Shown: positions 1-10,805, counted from the stretch's first letter. The stretch: DNA of 64,000 bases from Stratiolaelaps scimitus (GCA_019614645.1 JABWDB010000005.1:17969001-18033000), one strand, 5' to 3'. Made by a program: numbers and translations. Notes: generated by a model not told the origin, from the letters alone.

Positions 1-739
1 CAGGATTGGCACCACCTCCTCCTCCTCCTCCGCCGACGTCTCCAATACAGAAGCGCTCGCGACGTTTGGTCCCGCCGCCGCACGTTGCCGTGCACTCGCT
101 CCAGGTCGACCATTCGCTCCAGGTTCCGTTTGGTGATGTGGCAGCCGCGGCGTACTTCGAATCGTGACAGAGATCGCTGGCGTTGCTACACAATCTCTCA
201 TTCTTTGTGGCGACGATTTGGAGCATCGATGGATGCGCCACCTTCGCCACACACTCATATCGGAACCGCTGCTCGGAGTGGCCCACGCCAGCGGTACGGT
301 TCGTGATCACCCATTGGCTCCATTCGGCGGCGCTGCGCACCTCATCGCACTCTTGCATGTTGCACATGCGGTACTCCTTCGTGCAGCCGAGCTCGCAGTC
401 ACGAGCGCTCGACAGCGAGCACTCACGTTGACGAATCTGATAGCCACCGCCGCACTTGGAGCTGCACGGCGACCAGACCCCCCATTCGCCCCAATGTGTG
501 ATGACGTTGACGGCTGACGGCTGCCGGCTCAGACTGCCCGACGGGTGGCACGCGGGATTCCCTAGACAGCCACGCTCCTCGCGAGCCTGCCCGATGCAAG
601 TGCGACCTCCGAACGCCGGTCGTGGATTCGTGCATGATCGGGTACGATGCTGGTAGCCTGGTCCGCAGAGAGCGCTGCATGCCGACCATGCGCTCCAATC
701 AGTCCATCCACCGTGGCGCGTGCAATTCGACACTTGCAG
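1..739 (-). CDS. Sema5c: Sema5 coding exon 5 (partial): TSP1 repeats 2 to 4
   Basis: Residues 617-862 and one further base at the window edge. Acceptor TTTACAG (AG at 741-740) opens the exon in phase 0. TSP1 repeat 2 shows NCTRHGGWTDWSAWSAC and RTRSCTNPRP. Repeat 3 shows WGEWGVWSPC, CGGGYQIRQREC and C-E-L-G-C-T. After these comes the divergent class 5 segment with WSQWVITN and EQRFRYEC but no standard CSxTCG core. Repeat 4 starts at NGTWSEWSTWSEC and TCGGGTKRRERFC. It then carries an eight-glycine run before ANP, where the family normally has Cys followed almost directly by NP. The W-x-x-W motifs are typical C-mannosylation targets. The exon continues left of position 1, so its true end and the rest of repeat 4 cannot be seen. 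Confidence 0.94.
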   Translation of the reverse strand, partial: MQVSNCTRHGGWTDWSAWSACSALCGPGYQHRTRSCTNPRPAFGGRTCIGQAREERGCLGNPACHPSGSLSRQPSAVNVITHWGEWGVWSPCSSKCGGGYQIRQRECSLSSARDCELGCTKEYRMCNMQECDEVRSAAEWSQWVITNRTAGVGHSEQRFRYECVAKVAHPSMLQIVATKNERLCSNASDLCHDSKYAAAATSPNGTWSEWSTWSECTATCGGGTKRRERFCIGDVGGGGGGGGANP

Positions 740-3700
740 CTGTAAAGGCGACGGAATAGGTCAGATAAGCATACGTATGATCATATATATATATACAGGA
801 ACGGAGTTAAGAATAAACTAAAGAAATCTCTTTAATATTTGATAATACCTAGGATAGATCATCTTTCAGAATGGAACAATCCACTTGAACAATATTCTAT
901 TATAGTTGTACTATAGAATGATTGTCGTTGGCACAGTCCGCCTGTATCTGAGCAGAGTAAAATCAAATAAATTCGATCACAGCTAAATCCCTGAGCTATG
1001 TTCACAGTATGTAGATATCAGATGTACGTACATCCTCGCCGTAACAACTCGCGCCACCGTTCAACGGTTCGGGCGAATCACATCGCCGCTGGCGACAGAG
1101 GCATTCATCGTCTCCTAATGTAACGAGTCCACATGGTCGCCAGCTGCTCCATTGGCTCCAACCACCATCTACAACACGGTCGTCGGCAGCGCACGCGCGA
1201 GCCTGCTCCCACTCGGGATTGTTGACATCGCCGCGAGGTGCTGATGTGCATAGACGAAGCCGGCTGTTCCATCCGCAGTAGGGATCGCCGGCGGCAAGGC
1301 AGGCCCCTCGTTTCTTGTGTGTCTCACAAAGGCTAAGCGGAATCTTCAGGATGCCGACGTCAGTGGCTGCGTACAGCGACTGGCGTTGCTTGTGCAAATG
1401 GAGCCGATTGAGCTTTTCGCTGTCACCGAAAGGCCGGAAGTACTCGACAACACAGCTGGCATTTCGGGCCGGATCGAAGACGACCTTCTTGACGACGCCC
1501 TCAAGGGTCACGGCGAACACTACCTGGACAGATTGGCCCTCACTGTCTGCTTGAGGTTCTGCGATTTCCAGCGACTCCGCGACGGCCCGGGACCTCTGCA
1601 GAGGCACTTCATCAGCCTGAAGTTGGACGAAGCGCTCAAGTTCGGCATGGTACAGTGGCTGCGCACGCGACGCCTGCACGGCGTAGAACGTCTGTTGGTA
1701 TCGCTTCAGGTCGAGGACGTCATCGTGAGTGAGGTCAGCACTACCTCGATCCGAGTCCGACCATTGGCATTGGAAGCGGGCGCTGGCCAGCTTGCCCTTC
1801 TGCCACCGATCGAAGTTGCCAGTCAGCGGGCCATGAAACGCGGCCTCGATGCTATCCAACGTGTATGTGCACACAGCCGATCCATAGATGCTGTTTCTGT
1901 AGACGCACAACAAAGCAAAACGTGGCAGAGATGGCGGCAGGAAGTTACGATTAGTTTCGACAACAGTAGTAAAAATCAGGGGGAATCATTCGAGTTTATG
2001 GGCGATACCTGTTGAACCCTAATATATATATATATATTGAATATGTACTCGTATGTCATTGAGTGGATTACAGTGGATTACGAGCGCGGGTTGCTTGCGC
2101 TTTTTTCACTACATAGATGCTAGTTTTTGTGTCCTGTGGTTAGCGAAGACGGGCAAAGACAAGGTCGATTTTAAATGGCGATGACATCATTTCACTGCCC
2201 ATATAAAGGGTGTTAGCATTAAAAGAGCTCCTCTTCCAGGAATTGTAAACGACTCGTAGGGTTGTTGCTCACAAGCAACCCTTGAGAGCAATAAAAGAAC
2301 AATCACAGTGGATAAATTACCACACGGTTTAAGAAGCAAGTCTACGAGTTTTACGACTGATCAACATCATGTACAGGCATCCGAGAGAACACTCTCCAAC
2401 TGCGAGACCCACCCCTTGAATAATAAAATTCATGGATACTGCGAACGAGGCAAACGCCGAAACGCTCAGTTGATAGCGCTTAATTAGTTGACATGCGCCT
2501 CGTTCCGTCTGGAATTAGCTCTTTTTATTAGTTGCTCCACGCAAATAATCATCGCAATTACCACTATTACAATTATGATGCCCTTAGAGACGGGCTAATA
2601 ATTGGGCGCGATTCTCATCGTAAACATCGTGATGTCTAAATGCGGTGACATCCATCAAACTACGTACTCTCCAGTGGTGAATGCGGCGAAGAACGTCTCC
2701 TGTTCCGGCAGATAGTCGACACTCTGCAGTTCGTTGAAATAGAACGGCATATTGCCCGGGAGCGAGCAGTTCAGACGGGCTTTTAGAAACGTCGTCCAGC
2801 TATGCTTGTAGCTATCGCTGCCTGGATCGTCCTTACAAACTCGAGCGACACGCGAGTACACAGCGCGACCGCAGCCGAGGTATTCCACAGCGTCCTCTCG
2901 GAAGAACAGATAGACAAATGCGCCCACCTCAAATGAAGCAATGAACTGCGGATTGCTAAGATACTCCTGCGTGTACTGCGGCGTACGGAGTAACGAGCGA
3001 GAGCCGGAGCGTAAAAATGTCGGATCGTTACCACCGAAGTCGATGCGAGATCCCACGAACAGGTCGCCATTAACTGCAATTGCAAAGAGCAAGATCGACA
3101 TTCAATTCGAAATGCTTGTCCAAGAAAATGCGAAATTGTTTATCTATGTTGTCAATGCTAAGGGATGAAGTTCTAGATGAATAATAACATTTGTATTGTG
3201 AGCTCGAGAAAAACTAATTTGTTGCTAATTAGTCAGTCTCATGACACCTGGCGGCGTGGCCTACTAAAGTCCTCTCAATCTCTCCCTCTCTCTCTCGCTC
3301 GCTCGCTCGCGATGCTCTAATTTTAGCGGAACTAATTACTGCGGGTAAGCAATTTCATGGACAGCCAGCTATGAATATCTAATTATAAAAACTCGTAATG
3401 CCGCATTACAAGTAAAATAGATACGTTTTCCATAATACAACAAGAACCGATACGTGTAAACAAGATAGCATGCTATCATAGCGTACCAGTCATGACCGAG
3501 GTGCTGTTAATCCTTGGTGAGTGTGGCGATTTCACCTTGCCAGACTCCTCTTCGAGCACGTTCGCGAAGTCGACCAGCGAGTAACGTCGGCAGAGCGGAG
3601 CGAACGCATTCGTTCCACAAGTGAATAGTGTCCCGTTGTGACTATATAGCGAGGTAATGTAGTTTCGACAGTCCTCGGCTGACTGGCCCTTTTTCATGCA

Positions 3701-4613
3701 GAGTGACACGGTGTCGCCCGGCGAGGCCCACCGTTCGACGTCGAGACGGGACAGACTGTCCAGGTGTAGCCGAAATAGATAGTCGCGCCCGGCGACGATG
3801 AGCTGCTCGTTGCCTTCGTCGACGAGAAGTTGGCTGAAATTTCGCGCATTGTCGTCTACAAATCGAATCGCTTGATCCTCGACGGCGGCACCTACGAGCA
3901 GAGTTGGGAGACGCGTCGGGTCACGCGCGTGTTTTGTGTCGAATAAACAGAAGAAAAAAAGCCATTTAGCTGCAAACTATCCGGAGAGCATCGTTAAGCA
4001 TGGCTCAGGCGAGTCGTGCGTTTTAAAACAACGCCCAAGCAATGCTCGGATTAAATATGTGCTAATTCTAACTGAAACAGTAGTCCCCTTCTTTGACGGC
4101 TTAAGCGTGGAACATCACCAGGCGTAAATGAGAGAAGATATTGACGATTCTGTCGGTTAATCGTTATATGCAATAGATAATATCGGATATCACTTTGAAA
4201 ATGAGGCTGCATCACTTTGTTTATTAGTACGTTATGAGTAAACACTCCCTTTGTTCTTCTATACGTAGATCTGGCAATGATATCCAAAGGAGGTATATAC
4301 TATTTATAAACGTGAGCAAATCGAGACTGTACACTCCTGATAATGGCCCGCGAATGCCCTTTTGCCAGAAGATAAATTTCCGGTCAGCGCTACGAGTAAA
4401 ATCCGATTTGACTCCCCTAGATAAACGTCCGATTAACTTACGGCTTATGCGGACCGCTTTTGGAGAAGGATTCACCCCAGACCTCGTCTCTTCGGCGGCT
4501 GACGCAAGCAAGAGTTGCCCGCTTGTAGCAAACCAACACGTGAAAGCTATCAGACACCACCGCGGCATTGAGACCCACCGCACAGCAGGTGGATCACCTG
4601 ATTTCATTTGCAT
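1..4613 (-). CDS. Sema5c: Semaphorin-5 (Sema5c-like), 5' part, five exons, truncated at left window edge
   Basis: Join, read on the minus strand: 4613-4442, 3891-3487, 3073-2668, 1896-1032, 739-1 (continues past the edge). The spliced frame is open for 862 codons. Class 5 semaphorins are type I membrane guidance proteins that act at the cell surface through plexins and, through their TSP1 repeats, bind glycosaminoglycans. Domains seen: signal peptide (about residues 16-42), Sema domain (about 65-512), PSI (518-563, with DPYCGW), TSP1 repeats at about 571-616, 622-680, 699-747 and 823 onward. A divergent Cys/Trp segment lies at 748-800 (WSQW, then RFRYEC). A Sema domain followed by PSI and TSP1 repeats is diagnostic of class 5. 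Every exon junction restores family residues (for example FTTGENSI across exons 3/4). The family is usually over 1,000 residues, so the last TSP1 repeats, membrane span and tail are missing here only because of the window edge. Possible N-glycosylation sites include NFS, NGT, NST, NCS, NAS, NCT and NRT. Class assignment is very secure; the specific orthologue name is inferred. Confidence 0.95.
740..1031 (-). other. Sema5c: Sema5 intron between exons 4 and 5
   Basis: 292 nt, donor GTACGT and acceptor TTTACAG. It contains a short TA run at about 783-795. Nothing else stands out. Confidence 0.85.
1032..1896 (-). CDS. Sema5c: Sema5 coding exon 4: C-terminal Sema domain, PSI and first TSP1 repeat
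   Basis: Residues 328-616. The acceptor lies at the end of a long pyrimidine run (CTACAG, AG at 1898-1897). One base completes codon 328, 288 codons follow, and the exon ends in phase 0 before donor GTACGT at 1031. Content in order: NSIYGSAVC, the last Sema blades ending near ILKIPL, then the PSI domain (C518 to about C563) with DPYCGWNSRLRLC. Next is a TSP1 repeat with the WSQWSSW tryptophans and the class 5 pattern CLCRQRRCDSPEP followed by GG and C. The spacing between the last Cys of this repeat and NCT of the next exon is nine residues, the same as I recall for vertebrate SEMA5, which supports the chosen donor over the alternative three bases downstream. A long plus-strand open frame over the same DNA is only its antisense shadow. 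Confidence 0.95.
1897..2667 (-). other. Sema5c: Sema5 intron between exons 3 and 4
   Basis: 771 nt, donor GTACGT and acceptor CTACAG after a long pyrimidine run. It contains a short TA run near 2023-2037. I see no exon-like open frame or structured element in it. Confidence 0.85.
2668..3073 (-). CDS. Sema5c: Sema5 coding exon 3: central Sema domain
   Basis: Residues 193-328. Acceptor is TTGCAG (AG at 3075-3074) after a pyrimidine-rich run. The exon starts with 2 bases, has 134 whole codons and leaves 2 bases before donor GTACGT at 2667. It carries strongly conserved Sema motifs: GDLFVGSRIDF, PQFIASFEVGAFVYLFFRE, the Sema core RVARVCKDDPG, then WTTFLKARLNC with NCS, and FYFNELQSVDYLPE. An ATG-led open frame appears to begin at 3101, but those first residues are intron. 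The junctions at both ends reconstitute TVNGDL and TTGENSI, as expected from vertebrate SEMA5. Confidence 0.95.
3074..3486 (-). other. Sema5c: Sema5 intron between exons 2 and 3
   Basis: 413 nt, donor GTACGC and acceptor TTGCAG. On the plus strand it carries a CT/GCTC-rich simple run at about 3279-3311. No other feature seen. Confidence 0.85.
3487..3891 (-). CDS. Sema5c: Sema5 coding exon 2: N-terminal Sema domain
   Basis: Residues 58-193. The exon opens after acceptor TCGTAG (AG at 3893-3892), takes 2 bases to finish codon 58, runs 134 codons and leaves 1 base. It is followed by donor GTACGC at 3486. It encodes the first Sema propeller blades: NFSQLLVDEG, QLIVAGRDYLFRL, then the KKGQSAEDCRNYI region and TCGTNAFAPLC. 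The last pair matches the family's conserved disulfide loop CGTNAFxPxC. Oddities compared with vertebrate SEMA5 as I remember it: the cysteine normally found after the Trp (WEC) is absent here (RWASPGD), and the usual CPYSP motif reads SPHSP. The two losses may be linked (see findings). N-glycosylation motifs NFS, NGT and NST are present. Confidence 0.93.
3892..4441 (-). other. Sema5c: Sema5 intron between exons 1 and 2
   Basis: 550 nt, consensus donor GTAAGT and acceptor TCGTAG. Short open frames cross it on both strands, but none shows family similarity, and the exon phases already join correctly without it. Confidence 0.85.
4442..4613 (-). CDS. Sema5c: Sema5 coding exon 1: start codon and signal peptide
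   Basis: Residues 1-57 plus the first base of codon 58. The first in-frame ATG is at 4613-4611, with an in-frame TAA upstream at 4631-4629. Other ATGs are at residue 3 and residue 16 (4568-4566). Starting at residue 16 gives a textbook signal peptide: short basic MPRW, hydrophobic core CLIAFTCWFATSGQLLL, then ASA before AEE as a likely cleavage site. The true start may therefore be residue 16; the first ATG would place 15 polar residues before the core. The exon ends at 4442 before a consensus donor (GTAAGT at 4441-4436), in phase 1. The short stretch after the signal peptide (EETRSG to VRIS) is a poorly conserved linker before the Sema domain. Confidence 0.88.
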
Positions 4614-4780
4614 TGTGAATATGATACTTTAGATGAGATTCCACTTTTGAGATCAGCTGCTTGTGGCCAACCGCGAACGAAGGAGTTGGGCGAATTATAC
4701 AACCATCACAATGGCTGAGACGTCGACAATTGCGACGAACTGCCTCGATTCGGCGGGCGCTATACACGAACGAGTCGTTC
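4614..4780 (-). other. Sema5c: 5' UTR portion of Sema5 coding exon 1
   Basis: On the minus strand a long pyrimidine-rich run ends in TTTGCAG, with AG at 4782-4781, an excellent splice acceptor 167 bases before the first ATG. No in-frame coding reaches it (TAA at 4631-4629). The interval is therefore read as 5' UTR spliced to a non-coding exon further right. It contains no ATG in the coding frame. If the exon instead begins at a start site inside this interval, the acceptor would be fortuitous; its quality makes that less likely. Confidence 0.65.
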
Positions 4781-7484
4781 CTGCAAACGAGCAAACACAA
4801 GAGACAGAGAGACACACGTTAAGCGAACTGCCATCAATGTTTTTTTTTTGGCATCAATAGTTATTGTTCCGTCCTCGAAGCGATATCTATTTCGAAATTA
4901 ATCCCACCGGTCAATATACATGTATATAGTTTCCATCTTCCGGCCAGCCCTCTCCGGTTCCGTCGTCATCATCAGGTATTTCTCGGCACTAATCCGCGTG
5001 GCGTTACTGCCAGGGAACGTGTCAAGAGCGAGGAAAAATCCACGCTCCCGGTTAATACATATACCGCCTTGGCGCATTTGCTGCTTCTTTGCGCGTGAAA
5101 TTAATTACTGTTGTAGAAAACCATTTACAATAGAAAAAAAAAAAAATATATATATATATATATCATGCTCGCTTCACATTATGCTCTCTATCATCTACCT
5201 ACTGTATTCGTCTGTAAGCTGTAGTGTTTTGTCAGCAAATACAAGGCACCTAAACACATGTGAGTGCATTGGTCCGGCTATTCTGCGCCCCGCAAAGCTG
5301 TCGCAGAGCGCCAGATGTTCAACAGACCTAACAAGCGCCAAAAATCATATTCACTCGTTGAACAACGCTTGGGCGCGGCGTGGGCAACTAATTCGCATAC
5401 GAGGTTTGCCGTGAATGGAGAAAATAACCACAAGGATATTTTGTTGCCTCCACTGCCCTAATGTATTAGAGCCATTTGATTCCACATCGACTCTCATGTC
5501 TCACAACTTCTCACTATTAAGGGGGAATTCTTAACACAACGAACACAAAAACAACGCGTGCAGCTGTTGCCTGTTGTATGCTAAATATTATGTACAAAAT
5601 AAAATTCTGTTCGTTCTCGTCGTCTGTGACAAAGATCAAGCGGCCGAGCCTCAATTTGGCAGCCAGAACAAATTGTGCAAAGGCGCGCACGCCGATATCG
5701 CATTGGCATTTTATACATTATATTATAGCAACGCCGAATTACAAGCTAAAGATATCGGACACTGGCGCACACAACAATGGCCTGGCTTCACACAGCGCAA
5801 AAAATTCAGCACTTTTTTCAATGCGAACATCAAAAAAGTTGCCGCTCAACGCTGTTGCGGCCAACGTCAGTCGTCACAGCATTCAGCTGGGGCTGGAACA
5901 GCGATGTTGTATTCATTCGTGTGGCTTTGTGGCGGGCAACTGTTTTTGTGTGTCCATGTGTCCGTGCAGATCTTTGTAGAAATGTGTTGCAGAAATCTGT
6001 GGCCGCTAGCTAGCTCGCTCGCGCTCGCGCGCTCCCGTGCGCGATTCCTTTCGAAAGATCTGATCAACCACTTTGGCAGGGTCAGATCATATTAACGAAT
6101 CAAGCAAGACGATAGATATCAGATGAATGTGAATAATAAATCCCTTGAAGCGAGTATAGCGCCGGTGGTGTTAGCAGCGAGAGATTTGGAAGAAAAAAAA
6201 ATAATTCCGAGAACCGGACAGACTCGCGGCGCACAGCTGCACAACAATGCGCTGAATGTATTCGAGAATGAATTATCTTTCACCGTCAAGGTCCCCCTAA
6301 CGGGAGATTGTAGAAATCTTGCTTTATTGTTATGAGACCGGGGCTGGATAGCGTTTAGCCGAAATTCTTGATCCGTCGAAGTCAACGTGAAAGGTCCAAA
6401 GTCTACCATTTGGTTTGTTTGGTTAAACAACAAACAATTGCGGTCAGCCGAAGGTGGGCGATCATTCGTTGAGCAAACACGGATACGATGTACGATCGCG
6501 TCAAACTCAGTTTTCGTTTCGGCCAAACTATCGGCGACGGAGGGAAAGTTGTACTTGAAGTTATCCTTCTTTAAAGTTAAACTTTCGGGATATCAATGGA
6601 CAGTTTAGTTGAATTTTATGATAGGTTCGTCCGCTCACAAAGCGATAAAGTGATTATGAAGGTATAACGGCGAGTATAAGAAATGAATGAAATCAATACA
6701 TCACGGCCGTGTTTGGAGGTTGTCAAATGTTAGCTACAAAGAGGCAAAAGTTTTGGCTTATTTCAGCCGTTATGTCCGTGAGTGCGTTCATTGTCTTCGT
6801 TGCAGGCAAATGCCGACAGAAACGTATCGACGATGAGACAAGGATAAGGCCATTGAACAGATCTTTAAGGCGGATTTCTAAAGACCGTCGCTCTTTGATG
6901 TAATTATACCTTCATGAGAAGACGGGGAGGACTCGTCACTTAATTTTTTGAGACGTTGTTTGTTTGGTACATTCTGTTTCCGAAGGACTATAATAGTTAA
7001 CGGGGTTAAGCAGACACACGGCGGTAGGCAGTTGTTGAAATCAGAAGTTTTGAGTGCCACAGGCGTCGACTGAATACGGATTACCGTTAGATCGTAGCCG
7101 TCTGATTGGAGAATTCACCGCGTTAATCGACGGTCAAAGGATAACTTTGAGCTGAATTATATTATAGAGAGATAAGAGTTGTGCAGCTGTTGACCTCTCG
7201 AAAACAGGACTTTGATTAGACATACGATCTCATCATTGTGTCATAATATTACAGCTACTTAGCCGAAAAATGTCTCTCTATAGCTAATCAATCATGAAAC
7301 GCTCGGCTAATGTCAACTGCTTCTCGAATTATTGTACGCTTTGAGACGCACAATCATAATCAATACCCGACATAGAATAGAACTGATCCGTAGGTTTTCC
7401 AGTTTCTCTTGACGGCCTAATTAAAATTATTTTTTTTCCTTAATTCCCATGTACAATCCTCTTGCACTTGGAACGAGGCAATCT
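4781..7484. other. Non-coding stretch upstream of Sema5, probably 5' intron
   Basis: No recognisable gene. It holds an A-run running into an AT array at about 5134-5163. Open frames up to 173 codons (around 5574-6095, plus) are low in coding character and have no recognisable motif. If the Sema5 5' UTR acceptor at 4781 is real, this DNA is intronic. Confidence 0.5.
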
Positions 7485-7555
7485 AAATTCAAGGCATCTA
7501 ATTGGCAACCATTTAATCTAAAATTAAATGGTTGCCAATTAAATGCCTTGAATTT
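7485..7555. repeat. 71-nt near-perfect inverted repeat (hairpin)
   Basis: Left arm 7485-7517 and right arm 7523-7555 are 33 nt each. They are exact reverse complements except for one C/T position (C at 7498 against the base at 7542), and are separated by the 5-nt loop CTAAA. The arms are ordinary mixed sequence (for example GGCAACCATTTAAT / ATTAAATGGTTGCC), not microsatellite. It could be a cruciform or fold-back element, a mobile-element remnant, or a transcribed hairpin. The 5-nt loop is short for a conventional microRNA precursor. Confidence 0.9.
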
Positions 7556-10079
7556 TCATACCGATCATTTGTTTTCGTAACGTGTACATCGCCTACATCG
7601 CATGTATCTATATAAACAACGGCAGACATACTTAATACATGACATTATATATGACAAGTCACTCTAGTTATACTTTCCTTCTGGTTTCCCCGCTGCTGTT
7701 CTAGAATTTATCCGATATGCCGGAGCCGTAATTTCGGTCATGACTGAGCCAGCGACACAACCCTAATCGGCTTTTTCTGAACCTGAAGCTTAGCGAGATT
7801 ACAGGGTCTATTCGTGCTTGTAAAATATTGAGTGGCTGTATGCTATGAAAATCAACAATGATCGCTGAGCGTCACGACGATACTGGTCAAGCTGATTATT
7901 ATTTAGATGAAAGGTCTTGAGCAGACCGAAGCTATTAGCGACAAATGGCTGTAGCCTTTGTAGAAAAAACATTGCGTATAAAATTAGGGAGTACCCCATG
8001 GTCAACCGCAGCTGGGACTCACTGGTACATAGACTCCGCATGAACGTGGTGTATCGACAACTTCGGGCTTAGCCAGGTCGTTAGATTCTCATTGACATCG
8101 ATACGGCACTGTGTCCATTCAACTTCAATTTGTCAATTGCCGTGTTGCCTAAGCTGCAGCTGTTTATGTAATAGTTGATTTAACTGGCTCATGTTAACGG
8201 TAAGGGCTACAATAGCAACTAATCGCTAAGCAAGCACGTGTCGTTCGTGGCCGATCGTCGCGTTGGTTCTGGTTGTAGTTGTTATTGTTTTTGTGATTGC
8301 CGTTTCTGCCGATGCCCGCTATTGGTGCAGATTATCATCACGCAATTATCCCAGGCCGTTTCGAACGCGTCACGGGCGGTCCAGCGTTTCTGCTGGCCAG
8401 AGAGGTTCACCCGGCCTATCTTGTCGTCATTATCTGTGCGTTGTTACAACTCCGATTACTGTTTTGTGGGATTTATTGTTATTAACGTTGTACTTGTATT
8501 TCCAGCAGTAGTGATAGTAATAGTTGTACCGGTGATTGTCGAAGTTTCGACTCACCCTAGCTCAACACGATCCACCCTTCGAATAGCTTGTTTGGGCCTG
8601 GTCTTCCCTCAATCGCGGCCTTTCGTGTATGAGAGCTACGTGGCTGACCAGTCAATTTAGCTAATTTACCGCTATCGAACGAATCCTAACAGAGTCCAAC
8701 TTTCAACGACCAATCTGCCAACCATGCGAAGCCTACAGCCACTCACGAATATATATATATATATCTGACGACCTTCGGAGATAAAAATCGTCTTTAAAAA
8801 CTATGACTACCGCCGTTGTCATGTTCGCTCCAGTCGACTTCCCTGGGCCGTGAATAGAGCTCCACGTCGCGCGCTTCGACAGGACCGATCTGCTTCTTTT
8901 ATCGTGCGTTGAACAGCACTACCCTGCGCTGTCTTGTGTTTCTTTCTGACTCTGTTTGCTGTCAGCCCGATGTACGATTCTGAAGAACAAGGGTGTGGCC
9001 CCAACTGAGCGACTTCAGCCAACCTGACACGGGACGGTTCAGCTGAAATCAGCTCGGCTCGGATCAGATCAGCTGTTCCGATATTCCCCAATACCGGCTC
9101 TCGCCCACCCTAACACCACTTCTCAGCTAAACATCAATCGCAATAAGAACGTCAACGACGACGACGACAACAACAATAACGGCCATCATGGAAGACATCT
9201 AGTCGAAGAGGTTCGACCGAGACATGCTACAGCTAAATGCATTTTGTAAGTAACTCGCAGAGTAATACAATCACAATAGCGGATACTGGGACTATCCTTT
9301 CAAATGCGCGAGAACAAGTCCGGCCAACTGGATAAGCAGCTGGGCGCTCTGGGCTGCAGCATCGTTCGTGCTTCTTGGCGACCTGTGATATTGCCGCTAA
9401 TGACCGATAGCACCCGGGCGGAGCTTACAAAATCTACATATATATATATATATATCGATGTCCTCAGTCTCTCTTTCTCGTCCCCTCAAGAAATGAAAGC
9501 AAGCACCCGTCCTCGTAAGGGTTATATTATAAAGATCGAAATCTCTCTCTCACTCTCTCTCGCTTCTTAGTGTTGCATCGGCTCAACGACAGTTGGCAGG
9601 TATGATTAGTGATCAATATAGAACACGAATAAGAAAAAGTATCAATATTAGCGAGATATTGTTGGCAGTTGTCGCTGCTGTAGTGCTCGTAGTAATCAAA
9701 GGGTTCGTTGGGTTGCTGGCCAAGAGAAATACAGCCACCGCAGCCGCGCCAGTTATAACAGAATAAGCGCCAGTGATGTTGTTGTTGTTGCTCTTGCTGT
9801 GGTTGAAGTGGTAGGGATCTTATTGAGCGAGATATTCCGTCGTTCGTTGGCAGCAGGGCCGTGACACGTACTCGTCAAAGACGGCTGTCATCATCGGCGT
9901 GGTTGTTGTTCATGTGACTGCTGCTGCGGTGGAGATTGTTGAGTTTTCACCGCTATTGCATCGTCGTCGTTGTTGCTGTTGTTGTTGTCTCTCGTTGAAT
10001 ACAACGTGTCGATGCGGTCGGTGCGGCCCGGTGGCGCCCGAGAAAGCGGAGAAGAACATATCACACGTACACACGTCAG

Positions 10080-10156
10080 AGACACAACCACAACCACACA
10101 AACAAACATATACATATATATACACACACACAGACACACACAGAAACAAACACAAC
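10080..10156. repeat. CA/ACA-rich microsatellite with embedded TA
   Basis: Imperfect CA and ACA units, then a short TA run and further CACACA. Open frames reading through it give TTTTQT or IYIYTH strings that reflect the repeat only. Confidence 0.85.
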
Positions 10157-10572
10157 AGTGCGTCTCGCTGTCTGCCGGTCGATCAGCCTGTAGCTATCTG
10201 TGTGTTTATTTATAGTGCGCATGCACATATCACGTTGTACTATATTGTGCGTTATAGATTATGAAGCAGTAGAAAAAGAGATATGGCTACTCCTGAGAAC
10301 TCCACCCCTGATCCGCCTATTTCTCCCTCATTCTCGGTCTAAGTGAAAAATACGAATTTCAAACATGAGCGTGCATCTATTACCGGCAACTCTTTGAGAG
10401 AGAGAGATACGAGCGAACGTGAGCTGAAAATGTTGTCCACCTGTAATAAAAAAAATCGTGCCCGCTCGTCCGTTTGCCTATGATTAATTGAGGTATACTT
10501 AAGTCTATTATTAAACGGAACGAGTGAAAATGGAACGACTGATTGAGACAGAAAGAGCGAGAAATTACTAGT

Positions 10573-10574
<2 letters not shown>

Positions 10575-10605
<31 letters not shown>

Positions 10606-10805
10606 ACTCGTGCGCGGATGTATGAATTAAGCATCGAATAATAACACCTGTTGATATCGTTCTCACACGAAACCAAGTGTTTGCGCTCGGATCAAAATCG
10701 CAATTACGATTATATACGAAAGGCGTGCGCGCGTGTGTTTGTGTAATATACTGAACCATATATATATATATATATATATGCTTCATTATATATATATATA
10801 TATAT
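10575..10805. repeat. Three clustered TA arrays
   Basis: TA/AT runs at 10575-10603, 10758-10779 and 10787-10805, the last two split by TGCTTC. The spacer between the first two is normal sequence. Confidence 0.9.

Noticed and set aside
423..698. Minus-strand 91-codon frame beginning MERMVGMQ
   Set aside because: It is the wrong frame of Sema5 exon 5; the neighbouring frame encodes TSP1 repeats with correct splice phase.
1317..2015. 232-codon plus-strand open frame
   Set aside because: It lies antisense to Sema5 exon 4, whose protein is unmistakable; GC-rich codon use on the minus strand keeps the complement open.
3074..3101. Apparent ATG start of the exon 3 frame (MSILLFAIAV)
   Set aside because: The residues look like a signal peptide but are intron pyrimidine tract; the TTGCAG acceptor at 3075-3074 and matching phase show the exon starts at 3073.
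8263..8511. Frame with a hydrophobic start resembling a neuropeptide precursor (VVVVIVFVIAVSADA)
   Set aside because: It begins at TTG, has no in-frame ATG before the upstream TAA at 8227-8229, and the hydrophobic run comes from a GTT-type repeat.
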